DNA of 64,000 bases, taken from positions 9,684,398 to 9,748,397 of the forward strand of contig OW051469.1 of assembly GCA_932521025.1 (NCBI GenBank), read 5' to 3'. The position numbers and the translations under genes are program-made. The notes under the pieces were generated by a model. It was not told where the DNA came from. It did not search any database and saw only the letters and a program-made list of their open reading frames with translations. Shown one piece after another: positions 11,401 to 22,076 of the stretch (positions within the stretch are counted from its first letter, which is position 1; each line of letters begins with the position of its first letter). The stretch comes from Oscheius onirici (taxonomy: Eukaryota > Nematoda > Chromadorea > Rhabditida > Rhabditidae).

Positions 11401-12940
11401 GTAGCGTTTTTTCTAGCTGTTCGAAAAGATCCAACAGGTCGCGATAATCTATTGGGTTTCGGTAACTTTTCATAGCAGTCTTAGAACTCCGAGAAAATAC
11501 GTCATAGTATCGGTGTCCCAATGACCATGAACCCATGTCGGAACGGAGAAATAGAATATTTTCAAAGGTTCTGATTTTCACAACGTTTTCAGTTAATAAG
11601 TGGCCATCGGACTCACAATTGTTCTGAGCTTTTGATTTGTCCAACGGCATCAAAAACCAATCAGTCAATTTACATCATCGAACCGAAAGAATTATCCCCA
11701 GAGATGCACCACTTTTAGATAGCAAAATGTCGATAGTCTTACCTCAGTCGTCTTGTGCTGATTGACTCCGAAAAAGTGGCTTCCGAGAAACAGTCGGTGT
11801 CCGAATGCTTCCGCAACAGGGAAGGAGAGATTTATGGCTGAGCCGAAAAAGGTTTCAGCTTTGAATGCTTTCTAAACACGATTGAAATAAATGGTCTTGT
11901 AGAGAATAATACCTTGTACCACCTGAATAAATAGTTGATTTCGGCAGCTTGGAGATCAGAAAAGTGGACGGAGCCGGAGCCAAAGGGGGCAGTAAAGTTT
12001 TTGACATGTTCGTCCAGTCGTTCCACCTGAATATTTTGGTTTGTGGAGAGACTGAGGGGCAGAGATACAGAGAAACAAAGAGACAGAGACAGAGGACAGA
12101 AAGACAGAGAAATTGAGAGAGAAAGAGAGAGAGACCAACAAACCTCGTCCAGCAGTTCCTGTGTAATATGGAGATCAGTCTCTTCAGTGCCACGCTTAGC
12201 CGTGACCAAAACTACCCATAGTTCAAAACCCTCGTATGAGACATTGTAAAAATCGGCAAATTTCTGGAAACTTCCAATTGAAAATAGCTTAAAAGGGAGT
12301 ACTTTAAATTCAACAGTTGACCGTCCTCCATCCTGGGCGAAGCCTCTCCGGACGTCGGATTCGATTTCAAAGGGGAAAATGAAGAAGTGACTGAAACCCG
12401 TGCGTTAATGGTCTGTTGATTTGATTGATTTGCTGTCAGCCTTCTCTTTGGGCTGTAATCATAATAAACACGCTTTGGAACATTGGTGCCGGAGTGGACA
12501 GACTGTACGAACTTTTTTTTTGGATTCACTGAATCTATACAGTTTGTTCAGAATGTTAAAATCCTTATGTCCCCCAAGTCAAAGATCAAACCGAGCTATG
12601 GACTGAAAACACATCCCCGTAGGAACACGGTCGTCCTTGTTCTCACTTTTATCGGGATCGGGGGAAAACCGCCATTGCGTTCTCTGTGTCTGCCATTTTT
12701 GGCCTCCGCTTTCGCCAAAGTTATCCAATAAACACCCTCAACCTTGAGATTCAATTAGCATTGGGTCAAAACAACAAATTTGAAGAGGGTATTCCCTAAA
12801 CTTGTCTCTGTCTTAGTCTTTGTTTTTGTCTCTGTCAATTTTTGGGATCAAAATTACCTGAACAATGGGATGAGTACGAGAGTGACGACGAGCAGAAGCC
12901 GTCGTGGGTGATCGACAAAAAGGCGCGCGAGCGCCTCCAT
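8455..12940 (-). CDS. Patched-related RND family protein (PTR-like)
   Basis: Fourteen exons give 821 codons with every phase matching: 12940-12858, 12390-12303, 12263-12144, 12026-11913, 11871-11743, 11221-11057, 10965-10846, 10766-10467, 10154-9771, 9728-9576, 9536-9433, 9396-9219, 9182-9062 and 8861-8455. The layout is that of nematode patched-related proteins. It has an N-terminal membrane segment (RRLLLVVTLVLIPL), a first luminal loop (EIESDVRRGFAQDGGRS), then a sterol-sensing-type block at about residues 235-460. That block carries the RND motif GIGVDD (Asp 319-320). A second luminal loop and a C-terminal membrane block with FSVDFSAH follow. These proteins act in membranes in sterol/lipid handling and apical extracellular matrix or molting. 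The 530-nt intron 11222-11742 contains a long open frame that is intronic, because splicing E|R across it restores the family consensus. The ATG follows a TTTTCAG acceptor at 12954-12960, a likely SL site. Confidence 0.9.
11261..11410. repeat. MITE-like inverted repeat in PTR intron
   Basis: AACGCTACAGTAACCCAAAA at the left is matched in reverse complement by TTTTGAGTTACTGTAGCG at the right, about 150 bp overall. It lies wholly inside the intron between the fifth and sixth coding exons. Confidence 0.6.
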
Positions 12941-12959
12941 GGCAGCCAGGAGGCTGAAA

Positions 12960-14195
12960 ATGCTAAAGAATGCTGTTGTCATTCAGACGGAGAGAGAGAA
13001 GAAAAAGAGCCTAGACGAGGGAAGAGACTAGACTATATAGTAGTAGACTCTGCGACTTTTTATGGCTTAAATTGTTGCGCCAAAGAAAACAAACAAATTG
13101 GCCTTGAAACAAAAGACGAATTCTTAAGAACTAACTGGAGAGAGAGGAGGCGGGATGTTCTCGAGAGCGAGAAAAAGTAACAAAAACAGTGAAGAGTGTG
13201 ACGGGAAGGCAGACATGTGATACTGATGGCCGATTTCAGACTTTTTGATACCTCCCATAACTTTGGGGAGACGGAGAGTCAGAGAGACAGAATGACAAAA
13301 GAGACTAATAAGAAGAACAATAACAACTGAAGAGTATGTTTATGTAGGCTTGTTAGGAACTGGTAGCTGAAGTTCAAGAGTTACTTGTTCAGTAGGCGAA
13401 CAAACACTGGAAATACAGGAATTACTCTCTGTCTCTCTGCCTGATGACACCTTGGAATTTTAGCTCTACTCTCCATTTCTGTACTTTACTGCGGACCTCA
13501 CTGATTGTTTTGACAAAAAGAGTCCCTTTCAATCACTTCTTTCGCCTTACAGTTGAGATTCCAACTAGATAGTACTGTTTCCGTCTGGAGGAGATCAGGG
13601 AGATGATTGAGAACAATCTCTGACCGTCATCCTTTTCTCGCACTTGTGTTGTTTGCCATAACAGAGAAGGCGCGAAGAAACAAATAACAGGGATCAGTTG
13701 GGTGCTTTGTAGTTGGGGAAAGGTGGACAGAGAGACAGGGACTCTTGACTCAAGACAGAGAGTCAGAGGGACAGGAGACAGAAACTGATTTGTCTACGTG
13801 TCTACTGAATTCAGTTGGAAAACTAGAGGAATAAGGAACATAAAAAAGAGAGAAACTGTTAATGAAAGAGAAAACATCTGATCTCGTTAATTGGAGCGGG
13901 AAGAGGGGCAGGTTGGTCGCTATGGCAGTCTCTTTGCCATGCAGGCCGGCGCGCCGTTCGCGACTTTCTCCTTCTTCTCTCCAAAGGACAAAAACAGTGT
14001 GGAATGATGTGTGGGGGACAGCTGGATTGATCTTGGTTATAAGAGAGATCAGTATATCTACCACTGTCACTGAAAATCTCTAGACAATAATTGAAAGCGA
14101 GAATTTTTTAAAATTTACAAATGTCTTTTTTTTTAGAAACTTTTTTTGTTTTTTTTAAAGCTTTCCAATAAAAATTCTAAAAAACTATTCAATCA
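12960..14195. other. Intergenic region between divergent genes
   Basis: Contains AGAGAC-type simple repeats (about 13260-13320 and 13720-13770) and several short open frames on both strands with no splice partners or recognisable product. It probably contains the promoters of the PTR gene (minus) and the intronless gene at 14207 (plus). Confidence 0.55.
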
Positions 14196-14206
14196 ATTTG
14201 GCAACG

Positions 14207-14881
14207 ATGGAGATGGCTGGCTTGAGCGACGTCCTGGTGCCGATGCCGTCGGAAGAAGAGAAGCAGCTGGCCAAGGAGCAACTGGATGAAGCTGTAGCCA
14301 AGTCCGAATTCCCGCCGATTCCCGAACATCCTCTGGCTGACCGCGTCGAGGAGATGCAACTGATGAAGGCAGTCGACGAGGATCCGGACTTTTACGAGGA
14401 GCTGAAGAAGAAGGACCACGCGAGCTATTGTCGCATGAAGGGCACTCCGGACGCCGTCGCCAAAAAGTACTACCCGGATCTGTGCCGTCGTTTCATCGAA
14501 TTCGAGCGTCGGATCAAGAAGATCGAGGACAGGCTGTGGAAGCTGCCGCGGGAGGATGGAAGTCTCGAAGAGGATCGCTTCGAGATTCTCGGCGAGCTGC
14601 TAGACAAGGCCTGCAATGGTCTGGAGATCTGGGACGAGCATCTGGAGAAGAAGATTCCCTGGGGACATCGACTGGCTCTCGAGGGACGGCTCATCACGCT
14701 GCTCAGCGAAAAGTTTGACATCATCGAGCAGATCTGCGACGAGTTTCACAAGCTCAAGGACGACCGTCTTGGAGTGGACAATGAGCGCGAGTGGCTCCGC
14801 TACGAGATTCGCAGCTGCGACATGGCCTTCTACGAGATCAACGAACACTTTCTGCTCTCCTACCTCGACATGCCCTGGTAG
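14207..14881 (+). CDS. Intronless acidic helical protein, unrecognised
   Basis: A single exon of 224 codons beginning MEMAGLSDVLVPMPSEEEKQ. The frame is open a little further upstream but the first ATG is at 14207. Third positions are strongly G/C, unlike surrounding DNA, which argues firmly for coding. AATAAA (14902-14907) lies 21 nt after the stop. The protein is almost entirely charged and predicted helical, with two Trp-containing stretches (KKIEDRLWKLP, EIWDEHLEKKIPWGH). It has no signal peptide or membrane segment. I do not recognise a family. Together with the gene at 1912 it is one of two compact intronless genes here with short 3' ends, perhaps retrogene-derived or strongly and briefly expressed. 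Confidence 0.75.
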   Translation: MEMAGLSDVLVPMPSEEEKQLAKEQLDEAVAKSEFPPIPEHPLADRVEEMQLMKAVDEDPDFYEELKKKDHASYCRMKGTPDAVAKKYYPDLCRRFIEFERRIKKIEDRLWKLPREDGSLEEDRFEILGELLDKACNGLEIWDEHLEKKIPWGHRLALEGRLITLLSEKFDIIEQICDEFHKLKDDRLGVDNEREWLRYEIRSCDMAFYEINEHFLLSYLDMPW

Positions 14882-14901
14882 ATGCCTTTTCCCCAAGGGA
14901 G

Positions 14902-14907
14902 AATAAA
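14902..14907 (+). terminator. AATAAA polyadenylation signal
   Basis: Hexamer 21 nt downstream of the stop of the intronless gene. Confidence 0.65.
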
Positions 14908-15380
14908 CTTTCCATGACAAGACATTGTAATTGGTAGGGTGACAATGGACAGACAGAGACAGAGACAATCCCGGTGAATGTTTTGTTTAATTATTCGTCC
15001 TGATCGAGTCCAGACATCCACTGGGTTGTAACAAAACAACCGATGTCTCTCCCACTGCAAAAACCAGGTCAAAACATTAGCCAGATAACATAGTCTTTTC
15101 ATAGATTTTTGAAGTAGCAGTACTTCCTAGAAAGCCTCCTCAACCAGAAGGGTTTTCAGTGTAAATAAAGTTTGATCTCAGACGAAATTCGAATTAATCT
15201 TGGACTCGGATTGATGGTGCCAGGGGTCAGCGCCTTGCACCAAGAGAGTCAGTTGGCACATGGGAGTCCTTTTTGATTAATTGCTGGTCTTGATGCTAGA
15301 AATACCTGTCTCTCTGTCTCCCACTCTCTCACTGTCTGCCTCCATGGTTCTCAGACTCTCTCAGTCTTTTCTGTCTATAC

Positions 15381-15908
15381 CAGGGTTGGGCGAACGTTCG
15401 TGTTCGTTTTGACCGAATACGAACACGAACAGTTCGTGTTCGAGGACGAACAGGGAACCGGCGAATGTTCATGTTCCTGTTCGGTTGACGAACAGAAAAG
15501 TGAAAATGTTCGCTGTTCGGGGCTTGAACAGAGCTCAAAAAGACACTAACACGAACATTTTATCCAGTACTAATGGCAACACTCGTAGACTGTCCGACTC
15601 AACGACATCAAATTTTTTCTTAGCCCCTTGGATTCCCTACTCATTTCCAGTTTTTTACAGTCTTATTTTTCGTGATGATCAAACGACTGATTCTTACAAA
15701 AAAACCGTGATTTGGGAGAAAATTCGTGAAATGTTCGAGCTGTGTTCTTGTTCGTATGTTCGCGATCATGTTCGTTCGCGTTCGAGTTCGGTTCGCGGAC
15801 GAACAAAAAATATACTGTTCGGTTCGTATTCGGTTCGGCCCAAAAAATTTATGAGATGTTCGGTTCGTGTTCGTGTTCGCCGAAAATTTTATTGTTCGCC
15901 CAACCCTG
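15381..15908. mobile_element. hAT-type non-autonomous transposon (528 bp)
   Basis: Begins CAGGGTTGGGCGAAC and ends with the reverse complement GTTCGCCCAACCCTG. It is flanked on both sides by the identical 8-bp sequence GTCTATAC (15373-15380 and 15909-15916). An 8-bp target-site duplication with CAGGG-type terminal inverted repeats is diagnostic of the hAT superfamily. The subterminal regions are packed with GTTCG/CGAAC repeats, typical of transposase-binding regions. No transposase is encoded, so it must be mobilised in trans. Confidence 0.9.
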
Positions 15909-16203
15909 GTCTATACCCATCCAATCGATAGTTTCCCTGCTTTGTCCAGAAGCCGTGTACTTTAGAGTAGCTTTGCTTTTTCGAAACTCACACTCACAAG
16001 TCTCATTCTTTCATTCAATTCTCCTGATCTTTCACGAGGTCTCTCCCTCCAATGCACCCGACAGATGTCCATCGGACCATCTCTCTCTCCCTCTCTTTGT
16101 CAGCTCCACCCCCTCGAGACTCTCTTTTGACCCTTTGCTGACCCCGAAATCTGTTATCCTCTCTTTTCTTCTGTCTTCTTGACATAAGATTCATTTTCCA
16201 GAC

Positions 16204-18199
16204 ATGCGTCTGGTCTGTCTCTCGGCCTTGTTGGCCATCGTCGCCGCGGTCGACGAGATCAACAATCTGCCCGGCGTCGACTGGGAGTTGAACTTCAATC
16301 ACTATTCCGGGTTCTTCCAGGTCTCTGATACTCATCTTCTCCACTACTGGTGAGTCTTACATTAAACTTTTTTGACTTTTTAACATTTTAGGTTCGTCGA
16401 ATCGCAGAACTCTCCCGCCAACGATCCACTGATCTTCTGGTGAGTCTCTCATTCTCTGTCTCTCTTATAACACTAATTTAGGTTTAACGGTGGACCAGGA
16501 TGTTCCTCCCTGGACGGTCTCTTGAACGAGATGGGTCCCTACGTTGCTCACAAGGACGGAAAGACCCTGGTCGAGAATCCCTACTCCTGGAACAAACTGG
16601 CTTCTGTCGTCTACATCGAGTCCCCCGCCGGAGTCGGATACTCTTATGCCACTGACGGAAACATCACCACCAACGATGACCAGACTTCTCTGGAGAATTA
16701 TGAGGCCGTCAAGCAGTTCTTCCAGGTTGGTCTATGCTCTTTCCATAACATCTGGAAGGGGAAGAGAAATGGCCTTTGATTTTGTGAGACAGCTGTGCCA
16801 GATGTTTGGAAACTTTTCACAGAGAAAAACAGACTTTTTGAGGGTTCTCTGCTTTCAGACCTTCCCGGACTTCCGTCAACATGCCACCTACATTATGGGA
16901 GAGTCTTACGGTGGCGTCTACGTCCCTACTTTGACTACCCGAATCGTCAGCGGACAGAAGGACTTCCCCATCAATCTCAAGGGAATGGCTCTGGGAAATG
17001 GCTACGTGAATGAGAAGCTGAACATCGATAGTTCGATCAGATTTGCTTACGGACACGGACTGATTGATGAGAAGACCTGGAACACGCTGGAGACTGAGTG
17101 CTGCAAGGGATGCGCCGATACCTGTGACTTTACCAAGGTCGAAGGACACTGCGCCAGAATGGTCGAGGACATTTTCCAATTCCTGTGGGCTGGAGGACTG
17201 AACCCTTATGATCTGTACAGGGATTGCGATCCTAATCCTGATCTCAATGGAGAAAGAGTCAGCCACATGCTCAAGGGTCAGTTGGTTCAGAGGGACCCAT
17301 TTTTCTAGCTTGCCCATGCATTTTCAAGTTTTGCGATGTTCTGTAAAGTTGTAGAGCTGATCAAGAGCTACAACTTTGTAGAACATCACAAAGCTGTAAA
17401 ATGTAAGCATAAGTTAGAAAATAGAGATTTTTTTTTCAGCGTTCTTGCGGTGCACTTAACTTTTTGAATGAGCCTCCCTTATAAGAGGCAACAAGACATT
17501 AAGGAACTTTGCCAACAGGCTCATAGAAAAAAATCGAGACGACAGAAAGACAGGGACAGATTCTGATCAGTTACAAAATTTAGGAGTCGCTCCCAAATTT
17601 GAAGACATCGACTATCCCAAGAAGAACGTCAGTGTTCTTGACTTTTTCCGCAAGAATGCTCCTCTGATGGGAGATGCTCCCTGCCTCAACGATTCCGATG
17701 TCATCAGCTACATGAACAACGCCAAGGTCCGCAAGGCCATCAACATTCCCTTCAACTTGGGCAAGTGGGACATCTGCAGGTTTTGTTTTTCTTCTTTGAG
17801 TTTTCAAACAGTAATTCAGTGACAAGGTGACCAGCACTTATCAGAAGCAGTACACTGACATGGCTCCTTTCGTCAAAAAGATTGTCAAGGCTCACGTTCG
17901 CGTTCTTCTCTACTATGGAGATACTGACAGTAAGTTTATTTCTCTCTGTCTTTCAAACGAAATTCTGTTCAGTGGCCTGCAACTTCATCATGGGACAGAC
18001 CTTCGCCGCCAACCTCGGTCTCAAGCGTCTCCTGAACAAGACTCCCTGGAAGTACGACCGTCAAATTGCTGGATTCAAAACCATGTACGAGGGACTGACC
18101 TTCATCACTGTCCGCGGAGCTGGTCACATGGCTCCCCAATGGCGTGCTCCTCAGATGTACTACGCTATCCAGCAGTTCCTCCTCAACCATCCCATCTAA
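16204..18199 (+). CDS. Serine carboxypeptidase (S10 family), secreted/lysosomal
   Basis: Seven exons: 16204-16349, 16392-16439, 16482-16725, 16859-17276, 17584-17779, 17820-17929 and 17973-18199; 462 codons, the normal length for cathepsin A/carboxypeptidase Y relatives. Features in order: signal peptide ([16 protein letters not shown]), substrate-site [11 protein letters not shown], nucleophile GESYGG (Ser162), GDTDMACN (Asp385) and GAGHMAPQW (His439). The full catalytic triad is present. The enzyme removes C-terminal residues from peptides at acidic pH in lysosomes or gut lumen. A second S10 gene lies convergently at 19582-21817 with several intron positions in the same place (both have a 110-nt exon before the Asp region), indicating an old local duplication. 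AATAAA occurs at 18213-18218. Intron 17277-17583 carries a 65-nt hairpin repeat. Confidence 0.95.
17329..17396. repeat. Short hairpin repeat, copy 1
   Basis: GATGTTCTGTAAAGTTGTAG, a short loop, then the reverse complement CTACAACTTTGTAGAACATC. Lies in the fourth intron of the carboxypeptidase gene. Related copies are at 20545 and 28651. Confidence 0.7.
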
Positions 18200-18212
18200 C
18201 TCTTTTCTGGTC

Positions 18213-18218
18213 AATAAA
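18213..18218 (+). terminator. AATAAA polyadenylation signal
   Basis: Hexamer 14 nt after the carboxypeptidase stop codon. Confidence 0.65.
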
Positions 18219-18394
18219 TCTCAATTCTCTTCAATCGAGTTCCTGTCCTTCCAGAAAATCACATGCTTTCCAAGTGCATTCTGCAACTTTACGACACCTA
18301 CTAAACTTTAACGGATGTTCTTTTCATAGGTCAAATAACGACCAAACTGCCCATTTCTATATAAGGAGATCAATGGATCAGGTACAGTCGTCCC

Positions 18395-18402
18395 TATATA
18401 AG
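18395..18402 (+). promoter_or_regulatory. TATA box of small secreted-protein gene
   Basis: TATATAAG 30 bp upstream of the ATG at 18432; a second TATATAAGG-like motif lies near 18357. Confidence 0.55.
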
Positions 18403-18431
18403 CAGCCTCAGCCGACAGTCAGTGTGTCGGG

Positions 18432-19211
18432 ATGAAACTGCTTTTTCTCATCCTTCTTCCTACAGTATTCGCTGCTCTGAATGTCACTCAGAAGAACTTT
18501 AACATGAGGGATCGGTACAATGCTCAGCAGTTTCAGATCATCAGGACTAATGTGAGTTAGGGACAAAGAGACAGTAACAGTGATAGTAATCCCTCAATCC
18601 AGGGTTAGGGACTTTTTTTTAGAAAAAAATTCTAAGAAAAGGCACTGTCGGAGTTTACTGTGACTTTTCTTAGAAAATTTTTTCTACTGAAAATTCTGGC
18701 GTGGTTTTTCTTTCGATTTTTTTTCAAAATATTTTTATGGTTCCCGGTTCGTAATCACACGTCGACTACTTTGCCCAAAAAATTATAAAAGATGTAACGG
18801 TCAACAAATTCGATCGCAACTTTTCTTAGAATTTTTTTTAAAGAAAAGTCCCTAACCCTTCAATTCAATTGTTTAGCTCCTTCATCCTGACTGCAGAGTT
18901 ATTATAAACACCAATCAAATGGAGACCAACGTACAGGGAGCTGATGCTTGGAAAGCCGTGAAATTACTGTACACTATGTACTCCAACATGACCAAAGTGT
19001 GTATTTTTACAATGAAATTAATGGTAAATTTCAGATCGACGACTGTATGCCATGTGAAATGCTGAAACCAAAGACTGACTTAGCATGTCTCTGTACAGCC
19101 TACTTCAAGTCTGGAACCAAGCTTCGCTGGTTTGAGACCTTCAAAACTACTCATTTTACCAATGGAACTAACCTTTATCGTTTCATTACCATCTGGGTCA
19201 GAGATAAGTAA
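18432..19211 (+). CDS. Small secreted protein, unrecognised
   Basis: Three exons: 18432-18551, 18877-18996 and 19035-19211; 138 codons in phase 0 throughout. A signal peptide ([17 protein letters not shown]) precedes a mature protein of about 120 residues. This has a helical first half, a central [20 protein letters not shown] stretch and a short cysteine group (DDCMPCEM ... ACLC), then a basic aromatic tail. The overall size, a helix followed by strands, and paired C-terminal cysteines recall cystatin-type inhibitors. No QxVxG loop is present, so I do not call it one. It sits between two convergent carboxypeptidase genes, which makes a secreted partner or inhibitor role worth testing. Its first intron carries an inverted-repeat element. 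Confidence 0.7.
18600..18860. repeat. MITE-like inverted repeat in intron
   Basis: AGGGTTAGGGACTTTTTTTT at the left matches AAAGTCCCTAACCCTT at the right as an inverted repeat, with further internal pairing (AATTCTAAGAAAAG). About 260 bp, filling most of the first intron of the small secreted-protein gene. Confidence 0.65.
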
Positions 19212-19225
19212 ACAACGGTTGTAAA

Positions 19226-19397
19226 CTATGGTTTGTTCAAAAAAAAAAGAGAGCTCGACCGTAACCCATTTGTTTCCGCGCGAGACCCTTGTAACATCGA
19301 AACATAGGATACTCAGCCAAGTTTTCTGTTGTTATTCCGGTCTCGCAGCGAATTAAATGAGTTACGGTCGAGCTCTCTTTTTTTGAACAAACCATAG
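19226..19397. repeat. MITE-like element with about 40-bp terminal inverted repeats
   Basis: CTATGGTTTGTTCAAAAAAA followed by GAGAGCTCGACCGTAAC at the left is matched almost perfectly in reverse complement at the right. The interior contains GGATACTCAGCCAAG, a motif shared with other elements in the window. It lies just downstream of the small secreted-protein gene. Confidence 0.75.
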
Positions 19398-19581
19398 ATT
19401 TTTTTTTGTCGACATCGGTCTGTCAAGAGTTATACCTAGACAGTTTAAATTTACCGCCCTTTCTGTTCTTTATACTGAAGTAGACCATGTAAACTCAGAA
19501 GTTTCGTGAGAATCTCCTTTTTTCTCCTCCGAACACTATTTATCTTTGCATGTGTTTAATATAAACTTCTATATATACAGA

Positions 19582-21817
19582 TTAAAAAGGTTTGTTGTTG
19601 AGGAAGCTCTCCAGGATGTGGTAGGCGACGTCGGGTTTGTCAGTCGGTACCATGTGACCAGCTCCGCGAACTGTTACGAAGTGCAGATGGTCTCCGTACT
19701 GAGTGTGGAAGCCTCCGACCTGTCCACCGACGTTGTACTTTTTAGCTGCGGTTTTGACCTGAAACAGGTCCAGGATCAGACGAAATTACAATAGACTTAC
19801 TGGGATTCCGAGCTTTCTGGTGAATCTCTGGCCCATCAAGAAGTTGCAGGCCACTGAAAATTAGCGAGTATGAGACAGAGAGAGACAGAGGGACTGAGAG
19901 ACAGTGACTTACTGTCGACATCTCCCGAATAGATCATGACCTTGACTCCCTGATTCAGAGCGTTGGTCAACTGAGGCGTCATGTCACTGTACTGTCTCTT
20001 GTACTTCTGATTGATTTGGTCACTGAATTTTTGTAATCTAAACAGTTCTCCGGTCCTTCTTACTTGCAAATATCCCATCTTGGAAGAGAGGACGGAATGA
20101 AGAGAGCTTTACGTACATCAGCACGGTTCAGATAGTTCGTGACGGGATCCTCATCCATGCATGGAGGCTCACTGGCCTGTCCAGTGGGAACGTAATCCTT
20201 CTTCATCTTGTTCCTGTACTCCATTGCGTAGCGGCTGGAAGCCACATTGGAACAGGAAGAGTACATGTTGTAGGCGTTGATGCCGTCTCCCCAGGCAATG
20301 TTCATGGCACTGTTGACGAAAGCGCCACAGGTAGACAAGAGTCCGAAACTGTGGAAGGGACAGTCGTCGGTGTCGTTCTTGCAGCACTGAGACTTGATCT
20401 GTTGCCATTTCCTGAGAGGTTTATGTTTATTTTTGCAAAAAAAAGTCAGAAAATTTAGCAGGGGATCGGAACCCCTGACCCAGCGGACCTTAAACTTTGG
20501 AACTGTGAAGAACCTCAACTTTATAGTCAATGCTTACATTTCTCAGCTTCACGATGTTCTGCAAAGTTGAGTTCAGCAAATACTATACTTTACAGAACAT
20601 CACAAAGCTGGAATATTTGAGGGTGAGCAAGAAAATTGAGGTTTCTTCTCAAAGTATCCAATCTGAGGGGGCGGCTATAGTATACGGGCCTGAGGCGCGT
20701 TTACTGTTATTTCCTGATGGGAAACTCTACTAGAATGATAAAATAGCTCTTACGTGTCATCAATGAGACCGTGATGGTATTCGAACAGAATCAGAGCGTC
20801 GGTTCCCTCATTCTCAGAGACACATCCGTTTCCGATAGCTGTTCCCTTTAGATTGATCTTGTACTGGCTCTGGCGGTCAAGAATGGTCTGGACCAGAGTA
20901 GGGACGTAGATGCCGCCATAACTCTCTCCCGTAACGTAGAAATCGTTGTTCTTGTACTGGGAGAACTCGGCCGTGTTGAAGAAGGCAACGAGAGCTTGCC
21001 AGTTCTCACTGGCCGTCTGATCATCTCCCGTCGTGATATTTCCGTCAGTGGCATAACTGTAACCAACGCCGGCTGGAGACTCGAGAGTCAGGATGGAGGC
21101 ATTTTTGTTCCAGGAGTAGGGGTTGGGGGAGAGGGTGGCTCCGTCACTGTTTACCTGAAAGTTTCCAATGCTTTTTGTATCAGTCTCTCTCAGACTTTCT
21201 GTTTCTCAGAATCTCTGAGACTCCCTGACTCTCTCAGACTCTCTGCCTCCCAGTCTTCATATCTCTTCCCCGCAAAGCCCCCACAGCTATCAGAATACTC
21301 TCTCTTATCGCCAGTAGAAAGTTCAGACAGACTTTCAAAGGCTTACGCAACGTACCATGAACGGTCCCCATTCGGTCAGAAGGGCAGAGAGTCCGGAACA
21401 TCCAGGTCCTCCAGTCAACCAGACGAGGACGGGATCAGTGGCCGGATTGTTGGCCGACTCTACGAACCAGTAGTGCAGTTGATGGGTCTTTCCGACAGAA
21501 AAGTAGCCAGAGTACTGCTTGAAGTTGACCGATGGCGCTCCGGGGAGGTTGGTGATTAGGGCAGCTTGACTACTGTAAGTTTAAGTTCCGCTTGACAGCT
21601 GTTCGCTTATCGTCTTTTCGGTGAAATGACCACGTGGTAGGACGTCAGAATAACTTATCAGAGAGTTTTGGCAAAAGACTACAAGTCACTGTCTTGTTGT
21701 CTGTCAGTGACTGTTAGTGTCTTTACTACTGTCCCTGTCCCTGTAACCAAAAAAACCCAAAAGAACAAACCCAGTGAAGAAGGCCAGAAGCCCGAGCAGT
21801 ACAGCCGTCCGGGTCAT
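19582..21817 (-). CDS. Serine carboxypeptidase (S10 family), second copy
   Basis: Seven exons: 21817-21771, 21572-21356, 21154-20754, 20411-20064, 20022-19913, 19853-19801 and 19758-19582; 450 codons. A signal peptide ([16 protein letters not shown]) leads into the S10 fold. TGGPGCSGL replaces the usual NGGPGCSS of the oxyanion loop. The nucleophile is GESYGG (Ser166), acid GDVDMACN (Asp372) and base GAGHMVPTD (His427), so the triad is intact. The cysteine-rich insertion ([11 protein letters not shown]) and the S10-typical tail are present. The Asn-to-Thr change in the substrate-binding loop, compared with the neighbour at 16204, may alter C-terminal carboxylate recognition. It is convergent with the other carboxypeptidase. 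Introns contain CT-rich sequence and a 65-nt hairpin repeat. Confidence 0.95.
20545..20609. repeat. Short hairpin repeat, copy 2
   Basis: GATGTTCTGCAAAGTTGAG ... TATACTTTACAGAACATC, in the third intron of the second carboxypeptidase gene. Same family as 17329 and 28651. Confidence 0.65.
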
Positions 21818-22076
21818 CCCGATTTCGGAATACGGACCCAATCAGCTCGATCTGATAAGCCCCTCCTCTCCAAAATCACTGATAGTGCCCCCATGCAACC
21901 GGAGCAGCTACGTCAGCCGCCATCTTGTCGTCAGAGCGAACAGAGTAATTTTTACTGACCTCACCCTGTTACAGTATATTTACACAATTATGCCCATAGT
22001 TGTCACAACAGTTGAAGGAAAGGGGGAAAATGAGCAGTGGACTAGAGGCTGAGGATGGGGGAAAAGACATAAGTGA

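Noticed and set aside
11396-11668. A 90-codon minus-strand open frame inside the patched-related gene
   Set aside because: Splicing directly from 11743 to 11221 keeps phase 0 and the family consensus, while this frame cannot be joined in phase to the next exon and ends in MITE sequence.
13750-14070. A 106-codon minus-strand open frame upstream of the intronless gene
   Set aside because: Low-complexity Ser/Phe-rich translation with no supporting signals; lies in a probable promoter region.
20440-20500. tRNA-like T arm (GGGGTTCCGATCCCC) on the minus strand
   Set aside because: No D arm or acceptor stem can be drawn; it sits in a carboxypeptidase intron and is more likely a SINE-type remnant or chance.
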